Assembly: GCA_029243545.1 (NCBI GenBank)
Contig: JAQWRV010000006.1
Coordinates: 1 to 64,000 of the forward strand
DNA: 64,000 bases
Direction of reading: 5' to 3'
From: Rhodospirillaceae bacterium
Lineage (GTDB): Bacteria; Pseudomonadota; Alphaproteobacteria; Rhodospirillales; Rhodospirillaceae
The notes beneath the pieces were generated by a model. That model had not been told where the DNA came from. It saw nothing but the letters and a program-made list of their open reading frames with translations, and ran no database searches. Shown here one piece after another: positions 44,869-54,279 of the stretch. The position numbers were made by a program, and so were the translations under genes. How positions within the stretch are numbered: position 1 is the first letter of the stretch; each line of letters begins with the position of its first letter.

Positions 44869-46152
44869 CTATTCACTCTTTTCGCGGGCGATGGCGCGCC
44901 AGCCGATGTCACGCCGGCAGAAACCGCCCGGCCAATCGACCTCTTTAACGGCAGTATATGCCTTGCTCTGCGCTTCCGTGACCGTCGCACCCATCGCGGT
45001 CACGCCAAGAACCCGTCCACCAGACGCCAAAACCTTGTCTCCATCGGCTTTTGTCCCTGCATGAAAAATCACCACTTCGTCTAGTGCACTGGCGGCACCG
45101 AGACCTTTGATTTCTGATCCTTTCTCATAGCTGCCCGGATACCCATTAGCAGCCATGACGACGACTAAAGCCGCATCGTCATGCCAGCGCAGATCGAAGT
45201 TTGCTAGCTGCCCATCCGCGGCAGCGATCAAGGCTGGGAGGAGATCAGACTTGAGACGCATCATCAGTACCTGACATTCCGGATCACCGAACCGAACATT
45301 GTACTCAAGAATCTTGGCGCCAGAATCGGTAATCATCAGGCCTGCATACAACACACCGGCATACGGCGCGCCTGCATCGGCCATGGCTTTGACCGACGGC
45401 GCGATAATTGTTTTCATCACTTCAGCTTCGAGGGCTTCTGTCATCACCGGCGCCGGTGAGTACGCGCCCATGCCGCCCGTATTGGGACCTGTATCGCCAT
45501 CACCAACCGCTTTGTGATCCTGCGCCGAGACCAGCGGCAGAGCCGTCGTGCCATCAACTAAGGCAAAGAAACTGGCTTCTTCACCGTCTAGAAATTCTTC
45601 AACGACAATCTCGTTGCCGGCGTCGCCAAACGCTTTGTCAGCCATCATGGTGTCGACTGCAGCGTGGGCCTCCTCAACGGTATTGCAGAGGATCACACCC
45701 TTACCGGCCGCCAAGCCGTCAGTTTTGACGACAATCGGCGCGCCTTGTTTGGATATGTAATCTTTTGCCACTTGAGAGTCGGTGAATCGCCCATACGCTG
45801 CTGTGGGTACTCCGCTGCGCGCCAGCATGTCTTTCATATAGGCCTTGGAGCCTTCAAGCCGCGCTGCGGCCGCGCTCGGACCGAAAACTTTAATTCCCGC
45901 GTTCTTCAATCGGTCAGCTAGGCCTGCAACTAAAGCCGCTTCCGGCCCGACGATGACAAAATCAATGGCCTGGTCTTTAGCAAAGTTTATAAGACCATCA
46001 AGGTCATCGGCTGAAATCGGCACACACTTGGCGGTTTTGGCGATCCCCGCATTCCCCGGGGCGCAATAGAGATGATCGCACAAAGGTGACCCTGCAATAG
46101 CCCAGCACAATGCGTGTTCCCGTCCGCCCCCACCGACAACCAAAACCTTCAT
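44869..46152 (-). CDS. purD: Phosphoribosylamine-glycine ligase (GAR synthetase)
   Basis: Second step of de novo purine synthesis. 427 residues from the ATG at 46152 ([19 protein letters not shown]); the longer frame upstream has no family support. ATP-grasp features are clear: [41 protein letters not shown], and [15 protein letters not shown] with metal-binding residues. In many alphaproteobacteria purD is next to xseA; here about 4 kb of accessory genes intervene. Confidence 0.95.
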   Translation of the reverse strand: MKVLVVGGGGREHALCWAIAGSPLCDHLYCAPGNAGIAKTAKCVPISADDLDGLINFAKDQAIDFVIVGPEAALVAGLADRLKNAGIKVFGPSAAAARLEGSKAYMKDMLARSGVPTAAYGRFTDSQVAKDYISKQGAPIVVKTDGLAAGKGVILCNTVEEAHAAVDTMMADKAFGDAGNEIVVEEFLDGEEASFFALVDGTTALPLVSAQDHKAVGDGDTGPNTGGMGAYSPAPVMTEALEAEVMKTIIAPSVKAMADAGAPYAGVLYAGLMITDSGAKILEYNVRFGDPECQVLMMRLKSDLLPALIAAADGQLANFDLRWHDDAALVVVMAANGYPGSYEKGSEIKGLGAASALDEVVIFHAGTKADGDKVLASGGRVLGVTAMGATVTEAQSKAYTAVKEVDWPGGFCRRDIGWRAIAREKSE

Positions 46153-46276
46153 AGTAAGCACTCCACTTTTCGGCACTGAGCTGTTGCATGAATCCGGTGG
46201 GCTTTGTAACACAGGATACCAATGGTGCGACCTCTGACTTAGAGTTCTTGCCCCCGTGTGGAGAAACTGAATTTAA

Positions 46277-47935
46277 ATGTTGCATCCTTTCCCCAACTTC
46301 TCTGACCTGCAGCGGGTAGCTGACGAGCGGTACGACACCTTGAGGTCTTGTCAAAAGCTCAAAAAGTCTGGCGCAGTTATTGAACCTGGTATGGATTTAA
46401 GAATCGCGGATGCCCTGTTTAGCCGAGAAATGGGTTATGTAGACCTTGTCCTTGCAGCCGTTACATTGCTGCACGCCAACCCAAGGGTCGTCTCTATACT
46501 CGACCTTGCCTGGCAAAAAGATGAACAGGCCCTTGATGCGCTTCTGGCAGACGGAACCTTGGTCGCCTTTTTGAACACGCCTTTGATACAGGCTCTTCTA
46601 TATTCATCCCCAATTCCTGATCTTGCGATGGAGCGATTGCTTACACATGTTAGGCGCCGACTACTTGACTGTGCGATCGATCAAACGTGGCGTTCTGACA
46701 CTTTTACAATGAGTGCGGTAGCCGCCCTCTCGGCGCATTCTTTTCTCACTGAATACGTGTTTGAAGAAACGCAGAAGGAATCGGACCTCATCACTAATCT
46801 ACAGAATCGGCTCGGGTCACACTCAGCTGCTGATATTGACCCATTCGATTTGGTTTTGTTGGGTTGTTACCGCGCCTTAGGAGACCTCGAATCGGCCCAG
46901 AAAATTGAAGACGCGTTAATAGTCAATTCGAATTCAACCTTAAAGGCGCTTTGGCGCATACAGGTGTCCGAACCAGAACATGAGCGTCACTTACAAGGGG
47001 GTATTCAACGCATCTCTGAAATTAATGACGCAACGTCTCGCGCCGTCCGTTCCCTCTATGAGGAGAACCCATACCCACGCTGGGTCTGTTACCCGCGCAA
47101 TCATCCCAAGCCACCACAAACGGTGCTGAGCGAGTGGTATGGCGGCGTCGATCTTGAGGCATTCGGAGCGCCTGACTCTGTAGACATTCTCGTGGCGGGA
47201 TGTGGTACAGGCCAAGCCGCAATTCTAGAAGCGGCCATGTGGCGTGATTCAAGGGTTTATGCGGTTGATCTTTCGTTGGCGAGTTTGTCGTATGGGCAGC
47301 GCTGCGCAGAAGAAATAGGTCTTTCATCTATTGAGTTTGTACAGGGCGACATTCTTGAACTTTCATCAATGGATAGGAAGTTTGACTACATCAGTTGCGT
47401 TGGTGTGCTGCATCATATGGCGGACCCCCTTGCAGGTTGGACAGTGCTGTCGAATGCATGCCGTCCAGGTGGCGTCATGCTTATAGGCCTGTACGGCGAG
47501 ATTATGCGAAAATCCATTGCAGCAGGGTCTTCGTTTTTAAAGGGCTTTACGGCAGGTAATACACCGGAAGCTATTCGCAAAGCTCGCCAGGCCTTGATCG
47601 ACCATGCACATGAGAGTGGGGAGTGGGACGAAACCTACAATTCCATTTTTAATACATTCGATTTTTACGACCTCTCTATGTGCCGCGATCTCCTGTTTCA
47701 TGTGCAAGAAGTAGATTTTTCAATCCCAATGATCGAGTCTGCGCTTAAACAACTAGGTCTGAAATTCTGTGGTTTTTTCGGCGTTGGAGATGACGCGATT
47801 CAAAAGTATCGAATATTTGCACCTCACGATCTGATGTGTACCGACTTAGCATCCTGGGAGGAATTTGAAATACAAAACCCGGGAATATTTAAGGGTATGT
47901 ACAATTTTATCGTTCAAAAACCTGTCGCAAGCTAA
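46277..47935 (+). CDS. SAM-dependent methyltransferase with N-terminal helical domain
   Basis: 552 residues. Residues about 1-250 are a helical region of unknown family (VLAAVTLLHANPRVVSILDL onward). A linker holds YEENPYPRW (about 260-268), a motif seen before class I methyltransferase domains in multidomain TPR-type enzymes. The methyltransferase domain follows: SAM loop VDILVAGCGTGQ (about 302-313), acidic strand VYAVDLSLASL, and YISCVGVLHHMADPLAGW. Substrate unknown. The next stretch holds the remnant of a tandem paralogue. AT-richer than the neighbouring purD. Confidence 0.85.
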   Translation: MLHPFPNFSDLQRVADERYDTLRSCQKLKKSGAVIEPGMDLRIADALFSREMGYVDLVLAAVTLLHANPRVVSILDLAWQKDEQALDALLADGTLVAFLNTPLIQALLYSSPIPDLAMERLLTHVRRRLLDCAIDQTWRSDTFTMSAVAALSAHSFLTEYVFEETQKESDLITNLQNRLGSHSAADIDPFDLVLLGCYRALGDLESAQKIEDALIVNSNSTLKALWRIQVSEPEHERHLQGGIQRISEINDATSRAVRSLYEENPYPRWVCYPRNHPKPPQTVLSEWYGGVDLEAFGAPDSVDILVAGCGTGQAAILEAAMWRDSRVYAVDLSLASLSYGQRCAEEIGLSSIEFVQGDILELSSMDRKFDYISCVGVLHHMADPLAGWTVLSNACRPGGVMLIGLYGEIMRKSIAAGSSFLKGFTAGNTPEAIRKARQALIDHAHESGEWDETYNSIFNTFDFYDLSMCRDLLFHVQEVDFSIPMIESALKQLGLKFCGFFGVGDDAIQKYRIFAPHDLMCTDLASWEEFEIQNPGIFKGMYNFIVQKPVAS

Positions 47936-47957
47936 GAATGTAGTTTGAGAAACGGTC

Positions 47958-48378
47958 ATGGATTTAGTAAGTAAGGTCGATGAACTGAATCGGTTTTGTC
48001 GGTCTGGCGTGGCTTCTGATTCGGGTGTTCCGAAAGACGCAGAGGAGATCATATCTGACGCGTTATTGAATCGGCTCTTCGATAGCTCCAAGCTCTGCAC
48101 AGCCGCTCTGAAGCTATTGGTGTCTGACAAAAAGACAAAGCGCATTATTGATTGTGCATGGCCCAACAACAGGGACGCGTTAGATCCCTTTGTCGCGGAT
48201 GAGCCTCTGATTTATTTGTTAAACTTACCGTTGGTGCAAGCGAGGCTTCAGACGACTCCTATACCCGATTTTTGCGTCGAGCGCCTATTGACGTTGGCGC
48301 GGCAGGTTTGAGGTTCAAAATCCTCGAATCTTTGCAGGTATGTATGACTTTATGGTTCAGAAATCTCTTGATCTGTAG
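47958..48378 (+). pseudogene. Collapsed paralogue of the upstream methyltransferase
   Basis: The first 117 codons (47958-48311) encode a protein closely resembling residues about 55-130 of the upstream methyltransferase: LPLVQARLQTTPIPDFCVER against TPLIQALLYSSPIPDLAMER. Directly after, in another frame (48310-48378), EVQNPRIFAGMYDFMVQKSL matches the extreme C-terminus of the same protein (EIQNPGIFKGMYNFIVQKPV). The whole methyltransferase domain is missing. This is an internally deleted, frameshifted tandem copy. Confidence 0.85.
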
Positions 48379-48434
48379 CCCCTACCGTTGATCCACTCGC
48401 TGACGAAAATATCTATCTGCGGCATAAGGTTAGA

Positions 48435-49964
48435 ATGATGATATTTGCGCGACATATTACGGCGAGCCTTGCGCTGGCAATTCTAATTACGGTAACTCCG
48501 TTAGGAATGGCGCAAACGGCGTCTGCCCAAGACACTATTCGTCTTGCCGTCACGGCGTTGCCGCCCAGTTTATTCAATCCTTATCGCAACACAGGCCTTC
48601 CCTACGTCTATACCTGGGGCGCTGTTTTCGATGGCCTTACTTCTATTGATGCAGGGGGGAATGTTCAGCCGGCCTTGGCAACATCCTGGGAGAATATTGA
48701 TCCTCTAACCTGGATTTTTCATCTGCGGGACGACGTAACGTTTTCAAACGGCAGGCCATTCACGGCTGACGCTGTCATCGGTGCTGTGGAATTTCTAGCA
48801 AGCGACGATGCCATTCGTGAGGTGGTTGCGCGGATGATGTTTTTTCTCGAGTCCGCGAAAGCACTCGACGATCATACAGTTGAAATTGAAACCTCCGTGC
48901 CTACGCCACTCTTGCCCCGGTTCCTGCCGCAATTTCACATTGTCGATCCTGACTATTTTCGAGAAGTGGGTCTCGAAGAATTCTCCCGGGCTCCGATAGC
49001 AACCGGCCCTTTTATAGTTGAGGTTATCCGCCCCGAACGGGTGACCTTTAGAGCCTTTAAAGACGGCTGGCGTCCTCCTGTCGAAGAACGACTGGAAATT
49101 CTGGCCATTCCCGACAACGCAACGCGAACATTGTCGGTCTCGTCAGGTCGTCTCGATGTCGCCCTCAATATGGGGCCTGAAGAAACCCAAACCATTGAAG
49201 CGCAAGGCGGTGGCCGTGTGTCCTGGCGCGACTCTGCCGTCTGGGCTTACAACTTCGTTGAAGGCCGGCAGCCGGCGCTTTCCGATGTGCGGGTGCGCGA
49301 AGCCGTCAACATTGCCGTCGACCGGGAGGCGATTATCGCTGGACTACTTGACGGAGCGACCGTTGCCGCAACGCAGCCAGCGCCGTCCACGGTGTATGGC
49401 TTTAATCCCGACTTGCCACCCATTCCTTATGATCCTGAGCGGGCAAAACTGTTGCTTGCCGAAGCGGGATACGCAGATGGTTTTGAGATGATGGTCGAAG
49501 CGACGGCAGGCTCAAGTGCTAATGACAGCGCGGTCAATTTGACCGTTTCGCAATATCTTCGCGCCATCAATGTTGATATGGAAGTTCAGACGGTGACGAC
49601 CAACCAAATCATACGCAATGTGGTAGAGGGAACGTGGAAGGGACATGCCTTTGCCCTGCATTACAACTTTGAACCGACTTCAGATGTATTGCGCGCCCTT
49701 GATACCCACTCATGCCTGTGGTCAAAACCTTGGTATTGCAATCAGGACGTTATGCCGCTCGTCGAAGCGGCTCAGACCGAATTCGATCCGGACCGCAATT
49801 TGTCTCTTAGACGTGATATTATGGCGTTCTACCGGAGTGACTGGGCGGCCCTCTTTATGTATCAAGCACCGCGTTTTGCCGCTCTAGCCCCTGGTGTATC
49901 CGGTCTGAACGTAGTCAATAACGTGATATCGTTTGACCGGATCAGCCTTGGGGTAGACCGTTAG
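48435..49964 (+). CDS. ABC transporter substrate-binding protein, family 5 (peptide/nickel type)
   Basis: 509-residue periplasmic protein with a signal peptide (ending QTASAQ). SBP_bac_5 features: LATSWENIDPLTWIFHLRDD with VTFSNGRPFTADAV, ATGPFIVEVIRPERVTFRAF, and VREAVNIAVDREAIIAGLLD. Imports oligopeptides, opines, nickel chelates or similar. No permease or ATPase genes are adjacent, so it must use partners elsewhere. Starts at ATG 48435 or 48438. Confidence 0.9.
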   Translation: MMIFARHITASLALAILITVTPLGMAQTASAQDTIRLAVTALPPSLFNPYRNTGLPYVYTWGAVFDGLTSIDAGGNVQPALATSWENIDPLTWIFHLRDDVTFSNGRPFTADAVIGAVEFLASDDAIREVVARMMFFLESAKALDDHTVEIETSVPTPLLPRFLPQFHIVDPDYFREVGLEEFSRAPIATGPFIVEVIRPERVTFRAFKDGWRPPVEERLEILAIPDNATRTLSVSSGRLDVALNMGPEETQTIEAQGGGRVSWRDSAVWAYNFVEGRQPALSDVRVREAVNIAVDREAIIAGLLDGATVAATQPAPSTVYGFNPDLPPIPYDPERAKLLLAEAGYADGFEMMVEATAGSSANDSAVNLTVSQYLRAINVDMEVQTVTTNQIIRNVVEGTWKGHAFALHYNFEPTSDVLRALDTHSCLWSKPWYCNQDVMPLVEAAQTEFDPDRNLSLRRDIMAFYRSDWAALFMYQAPRFAALAPGVSGLNVVNNVISFDRISLGVDR

Positions 49965-50004
49965 ACGAGGACACGGCAGTTGGCGGTGATGGAAGGGTTT
50001 CTAT

Positions 50005-50286
50005 ATGACCATTGTGATTCGGATTGTTGCACTCGTTGCGCGTGCCTGGTTCCAACGTCACGAGTTAGATGGCAATGCCATTGCAGATCTAGTGCCGTCG
50101 CCGCATGGTGAGGCCATCGAAACATTGCATTGGCCGCTTGTGGGGAAAACGCAGCTCAACGATGACCACTCTTCGCGACAAGTTGCTTTAGGGAAGTGCA
50201 CTGAAGGGGCGCCGGTTGAGATAAAGTTCACACCGGGTGGGGCCGGAGGGGTGGGTCGAGCTGATGTGCTTTCAGAGCATGGCTAA
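50005..50286 (+). CDS. Possible 93-residue hypothetical protein overlapping xseA
   Basis: ATG at 50005 with GGAAGGG seven bases upstream; the frame ends eight bases inside the xseA start region, which would allow translational coupling. The sequence (MTIVIRIVALVARAWFQRHE onward) has no recognisable domain. It may be chance or the remains of a gene; nothing else explains 49965-50278. Confidence 0.3.
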   Translation: MTIVIRIVALVARAWFQRHELDGNAIADLVPSPHGEAIETLHWPLVGKTQLNDDHSSRQVALGKCTEGAPVEIKFTPGGAGGVGRADVLSEHG

Positions 50287-51742
50287 GCCTCCGTCCAATA
50301 TGACTTCCAATCAAAATGTACCTGAATTCTCAGTTTCCGAAGTGTCTGCAGCGCTCAAACGCACCGTTGAAGAGGCGTTCGGCTATGTGCGTATAAGGGG
50401 CGAAATATCCCAGCCTAAAGTCGCGGCGTCTGGACATTGTTACTTGCGTCTCAAAGATGACAACGCCGTCATTGACGGAATCATCTGGCGTGGCAGCATG
50501 AGTAGGCTCGCGCACAAACCGGAAGAGGGTATGGAAATCTTAGCCTCCGGCCGGTTAACTACTTATCCCGGCCGCTCAACTTATCAAATCATAATCGATT
50601 CTTTTGAGCTGGCCGGTGAAGGCGCATTACTCAAACTACTTGAAGACCGGCGTAAGCAGCTCACGGCCGAAGGTTTGTTCGCTGAAGAGCGAAAGAAACC
50701 ACTGCCACGCTTGCCGGAGATCATTGGCGTCGTGACGTCGCCTACGGGCGCCGTCATTCGAGATATCCTTCACCGGTTGAGTGACCGCTTTCCCCGTCGG
50801 GTGCTGTTGTGGCCCGTACGGGTGCAAGGCGAAGGGGCCAAGGACGAAATAGCCAACGCCATAGATGGGTTTAATGCTCTTAAGCCTGGCGGACCTATCC
50901 CCCGGCCGGATCTTATTATTGTCGCGCGCGGCGGCGGCTCGCTGGAAGATCTTTGGGCGTTCAACGAAGAGAACGTGGTCCGGGCCGCCGCGGCATCAGT
51001 GATCCCCTTGATTTCTGCTGTTGGGCATGAGACGGACACAACCCTCATTGATTTTGCCTCAGATCGGCGTGCGCCAACGCCAACAGCTGCTGCCGAAATG
51101 GCCGTCCCTGTACGCCTTGAGCTTATTGCCCAAGTAGATGAAAACGGTGTGCGTCTTGGGCAGTCGGTCAATCGGCTTTTGTCTGAGTCCCATTTGCACG
51201 TTAAAGGGCTTAGCCGTGGCTTGCCCAATTTAGCTCAATTGGTTGAACAGAAACAGCAAGACATAGACGGTTTGTCGGATCGCTTGGAGTCTGGCCCGAA
51301 GCGGTTATTAGCGGCAAAAGGCCAAGAGCTAGCAGTAGCGGCGACCGGTTTGAAGCCGGCGCGTATCAAGCTGGATGTCGAACGCTATAAGAAATCGCTT
51401 GCTGACTGGTCGAAGCGATTAGATATAGCTCTTGGCCGATCGACTGAACGGGCCGGTGAAAAGCTCGAGGGGCTGGTGGCCCGGCTGGAGTCCATATCGC
51501 CTAAGCGTGTGTTGGAACGCGGCTATGCGCTGGTGACCGACGTCCAAGGCGCGCCCGTGACTGTGGCTGCTGGTGCATCGCCCGGCTCAAACTGGCAGGT
51601 CGATTTCCAGGATGGACCTGTCGGTGTGACGGTGGGCTCGGGGGCAGGTTTTTCAACTAAAACCAAGACCAAAAAACCTCAATCGCGATCCGGCTCCCAG
51701 CCTAACTCTCAGACCGGAAATCGCCAGGGGAGCCTTTTATAA
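50279..51742 (+). CDS. xseA: Exodeoxyribonuclease VII large subunit
   Basis: Degrades single-stranded DNA with XseB. 487 residues from the ATG at 50279 (MAKPPSN); an ATG at 50300 is also possible. N-terminal OB-fold (FSVSEVSAALKRTVEEAFGY, VRIRGEISQPK), then the nuclease domain with GVVTSPTGAVIRDILHRL, IVARGGGSLEDLWAFNEE and SAVGHETDTTLIDFASDRRA. C-terminal Ser/Gln/Lys-rich tail. No xseB in view. The M23 gene starts right at its stop. Confidence 0.95.
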   Translation: MAKPPSNMTSNQNVPEFSVSEVSAALKRTVEEAFGYVRIRGEISQPKVAASGHCYLRLKDDNAVIDGIIWRGSMSRLAHKPEEGMEILASGRLTTYPGRSTYQIIIDSFELAGEGALLKLLEDRRKQLTAEGLFAEERKKPLPRLPEIIGVVTSPTGAVIRDILHRLSDRFPRRVLLWPVRVQGEGAKDEIANAIDGFNALKPGGPIPRPDLIIVARGGGSLEDLWAFNEENVVRAAAASVIPLISAVGHETDTTLIDFASDRRAPTPTAAAEMAVPVRLELIAQVDENGVRLGQSVNRLLSESHLHVKGLSRGLPNLAQLVEQKQQDIDGLSDRLESGPKRLLAAKGQELAVAATGLKPARIKLDVERYKKSLADWSKRLDIALGRSTERAGEKLEGLVARLESISPKRVLERGYALVTDVQGAPVTVAAGASPGSNWQVDFQDGPVGVTVGSGAGFSTKTKTKKPQSRSGSQPNSQTGNRQGSLL

Positions 51743-52588
51743 GTGCGCCGTGTTGCTCTATGCTTTTGTGCTGTTCTTTTTACCTCGGGGGTTTTGGCTG
51801 AAAACTTGCCCTTGTCCGGCCGTATGGAACAAGGCGGTATTGTTATGGGGACGATGCCGCAAGGCGCGACGGTATCTTTGGACGGCCGCACTTTAGCGCT
51901 ATCAAAATCTGGGCGTTTCGTCTTTGGGCTTGATCGCGATGCCAAGCCAACGGCAACGCTGACGGTACGCTATCCTGACGACACGGTGTCGGTCGAGGTG
52001 CTTTCTATTGCGAAGCGGGATTGGAAAATCGAACGGGTCGATGGCCTACCGCAAAATACAGTCATTCCTGACCCAGAAACGGTCAAGCGTATTCGCAGCG
52101 AAGGCGGCATGATTGTCGCCGCCCGCAATCGCACCGAACCATTGCCGTTTTATGAAACCGGTTTTCTGCTGCCGGCAGATGGCCGTATCTCAGGCGTCTT
52201 TGGGAGTCGGCGTATCCTTAATGGCCAGCCGCGCTCGCCGCACTCTGGTTTGGATATCGCGGGACCTACCGGAACACCGATCCGCGCGACGGCGGACGGC
52301 GTGGTTAGCCTGGCCCACGACGGCATGGTGCTGACTGGGAAAACAATCATGATTGACCATGGCTTCGGTTTGGATTCTGTTTATATCCACATGAGCGAAA
52401 TTCATGTGGAAGAAGGCCAGACGGTACGTCAGGGCGACGTCATAGGCGCTATCGGCATGACTGGCCGAACCAATGGTCCCCATCTTCACTTTGGTATTTC
52501 CTGGTACGGGGTCAAGCTTGACCCTCAAACAGTGCTGGCGGTGGCGCCCGCATCAAGCGGTGGATTGGGTGAGGGTGCCCTTCAATAG
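51743..52588 (+). CDS. M23 family metallopeptidase (LytM domain), exported
   Basis: Starts with GTG immediately after the xseA stop. 281 residues: signal peptide (ending SGVLAEN), a beta-rich N-terminal domain, then the peptidase with zinc ligands in HSGLD and HLHF (RTNGPHLHFGISWYG). It probably cuts peptidoglycan cross-links, and such M23 proteins are common near xseA/lpxK in alphaproteobacteria. Its 3' end overlaps the 3' end of lpxK by 36 bases on the other strand. Confidence 0.92.
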   Translation: MRRVALCFCAVLFTSGVLAENLPLSGRMEQGGIVMGTMPQGATVSLDGRTLALSKSGRFVFGLDRDAKPTATLTVRYPDDTVSVEVLSIAKRDWKIERVDGLPQNTVIPDPETVKRIRSEGGMIVAARNRTEPLPFYETGFLLPADGRISGVFGSRRILNGQPRSPHSGLDIAGPTGTPIRATADGVVSLAHDGMVLTGKTIMIDHGFGLDSVYIHMSEIHVEEGQTVRQGDVIGAIGMTGRTNGPHLHFGISWYGVKLDPQTVLAVAPASSGGLGEGALQ

Positions 52589-53536
52589 CGCATCCAGCGC
52601 TGCCGTATCCTTCCACGCTACACCAATGCGCAGCACGTTGACCTGCTGGCGCTGATCGGGCGTCAGCCGCATGGCATCCTTTTCGGTTGTCACCGGCAAA
52701 GCCTCAAGCGCAAACGCTTCATCAAGAATACTTTGAATATCGGCAGGCTGGTAAAGGTGGTGATCGTCAAACGTGTGCGTCGCCAATAGGTGTGCACCGA
52801 CATCAGAGAGCGACTGGAAGAATTTTTCCGGCCGGCCCAGCCCTGCAAAAGCAACCACCTTGCGTTGGTGAAGAAAGGCCGCGTCCGGGCTGGGCGCTAA
52901 AGTGGCGTGCAATATGGGGATGTCGGCGGGCAACCGTTGAGCAATGTCAGTTCTGTCATTTCCCATAATGATAATCGCGTCTGCGCGCGCCAATCCCGAC
53001 CTGATAGATTCCCGCAACGGCCCTGCTGGCACAATGCGGTGATTGCCGAACCCTGTCTCGCCATCAATCACCACCAATGATAAGTCTTTCGCAAGACTGT
53101 TGTGCTGATGCGCATCATCGAGAACGATCGCTTTCGCGCCAGCTTCTGTGGCCTGATATGCGCCGTCGATCCGTTTGGCTGCGACCCAGGTCATGCCGTC
53201 ACGGGCGTGTAGTAAAGCTTCATCGCCAACATCTAGAGCACGATGCGTTAAGGTATCCACTTTGACCGGACCTTTCAGGCGGCCACCGTACCCGCGTAGA
53301 ACCACTGCGGGGCGGCAAAACCCTAAATCCGTCAGGCGAGGCCTAAGGTCGCGCACGACCGGCGTCTTACCCGCCCCTCCCACAGTGAGGTTGCCAACTG
53401 AGATCACCGGTACGGGTGCCTGCACATAGGTGCCGTTGGAAGTCCGCCATGATGAAATAGCACCGTAGAGACGTCCAATAGGATCGAGTGCGCGGCCAAG
53501 GACGCTATCGTTGGTCCAGAACTTAGGCGGACGCAT
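52553..53536 (-). CDS. lpxK: Tetraacyldisaccharide 4'-kinase
   Basis: Phosphorylates the lipid A precursor at the 4' position on the inner membrane. 327 residues from the ATG at 53536 (MRPPKFWTNDSVLGRAL); a longer frame upstream lies inside the acyltransferase gene. Walker A in VGNLTVGGAGKTPVV, and LDDAHQHNSL then LVVIDGETGFGN as family blocks. Overlaps the DUF374 gene end. The Kdo transferase waaA, which usually sits between these two, is missing here. Confidence 0.94.
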   Translation of the reverse strand: MRPPKFWTNDSVLGRALDPIGRLYGAISSWRTSNGTYVQAPVPVISVGNLTVGGAGKTPVVRDLRPRLTDLGFCRPAVVLRGYGGRLKGPVKVDTLTHRALDVGDEALLHARDGMTWVAAKRIDGAYQATEAGAKAIVLDDAHQHNSLAKDLSLVVIDGETGFGNHRIVPAGPLRESIRSGLARADAIIIMGNDRTDIAQRLPADIPILHATLAPSPDAAFLHQRKVVAFAGLGRPEKFFQSLSDVGAHLLATHTFDDHHLYQPADIQSILDEAFALEALPVTTEKDAMRLTPDQRQQVNVLRIGVAWKDTAALDALLKGTLTQSTA

Positions 53537-54257
53537 GGTCTTTTCGCTCCGTCGTCTCAGCTTCTGCTGGCGCAATGACGCCTTGACCGACAAGCGCGTC
53601 CGCACGGTTACTCACATCTATTAGCGAGGTCTCTAGTTTCTTCCTGATCCGTTCTAAGTCTTCTGCGGTGCTTTCTCGTGGCACTTTGATGGGATCTCCC
53701 CACACGCATGCGCCCCGTGAAAACGGCAGCGGTAAAACCAATCGGTCCCAGGTGTTAAGCACGCGCCTGCGGCTTGTCGCAGCCGCGGCGGGAACGATGA
53801 CCGCACCCGATAGTTTGGCTAGGGACAGCGCACCGTCGCTGAATCGCATACGCGGGCCACGTGGGCCGTCGGGAGTAATGCCGACTGACGTCCCTTCTTT
53901 AATAAACCGGATCAGCTGGCGTAGCGCATCGGTGCCGCCTTTGGAACTCGACCCTGTGACGGTGGAAATGCCATGCCACTTGATGGTCTTGGCGATCAGC
54001 CGCCCGTCGGCATGGGAAGAAATAAGCATGTGGAACGGTGCTTTGGAGCGCCAGCAATAGGGCATGAGGAGCAAGCGGTTATGCCAAAACGCGACGATGA
54101 CGGGCTCAGCGCCGGACCATGCTTTAGCCGTCGCCGCATCATTTTCTCGTGTCCAGGAGCTTGTGACCCGCACCAGCCACACATAAAAACCAGACAATGC
54201 GCCCAGGATACTTTGCACGACTCGATTACGGAAAATGGCTTTGTGGACGCTTTTCAT
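53523..54257 (-). CDS. DUF374 lysophospholipid acyltransferase-like protein
   Basis: 244 residues with one N-terminal membrane helix and the DUF374 pattern: FWHNRLLLMPY, LISSHADGRLIAKTI, GSSSKGGTDALRQLI, VGITPDGPRGPRM and FSDGALSLAKLSGAVIVPAA. The family resembles LPLAT acyltransferases and travels with lipid A/Kdo genes in alphaproteobacteria; its acyl acceptor is not known. Fourteen-base overlap with lpxK implies co-translation. Confidence 0.88.
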   Translation of the reverse strand: MKSVHKAIFRNRVVQSILGALSGFYVWLVRVTSSWTRENDAATAKAWSGAEPVIVAFWHNRLLLMPYCWRSKAPFHMLISSHADGRLIAKTIKWHGISTVTGSSSKGGTDALRQLIRFIKEGTSVGITPDGPRGPRMRFSDGALSLAKLSGAVIVPAAAATSRRRVLNTWDRLVLPLPFSRGACVWGDPIKVPRESTAEDLERIRKKLETSLIDVSNRADALVGQGVIAPAEAETTERKDHASA

Positions 54258-54279
54258 CGTTTGGCGCTGTTCTCCGTGT

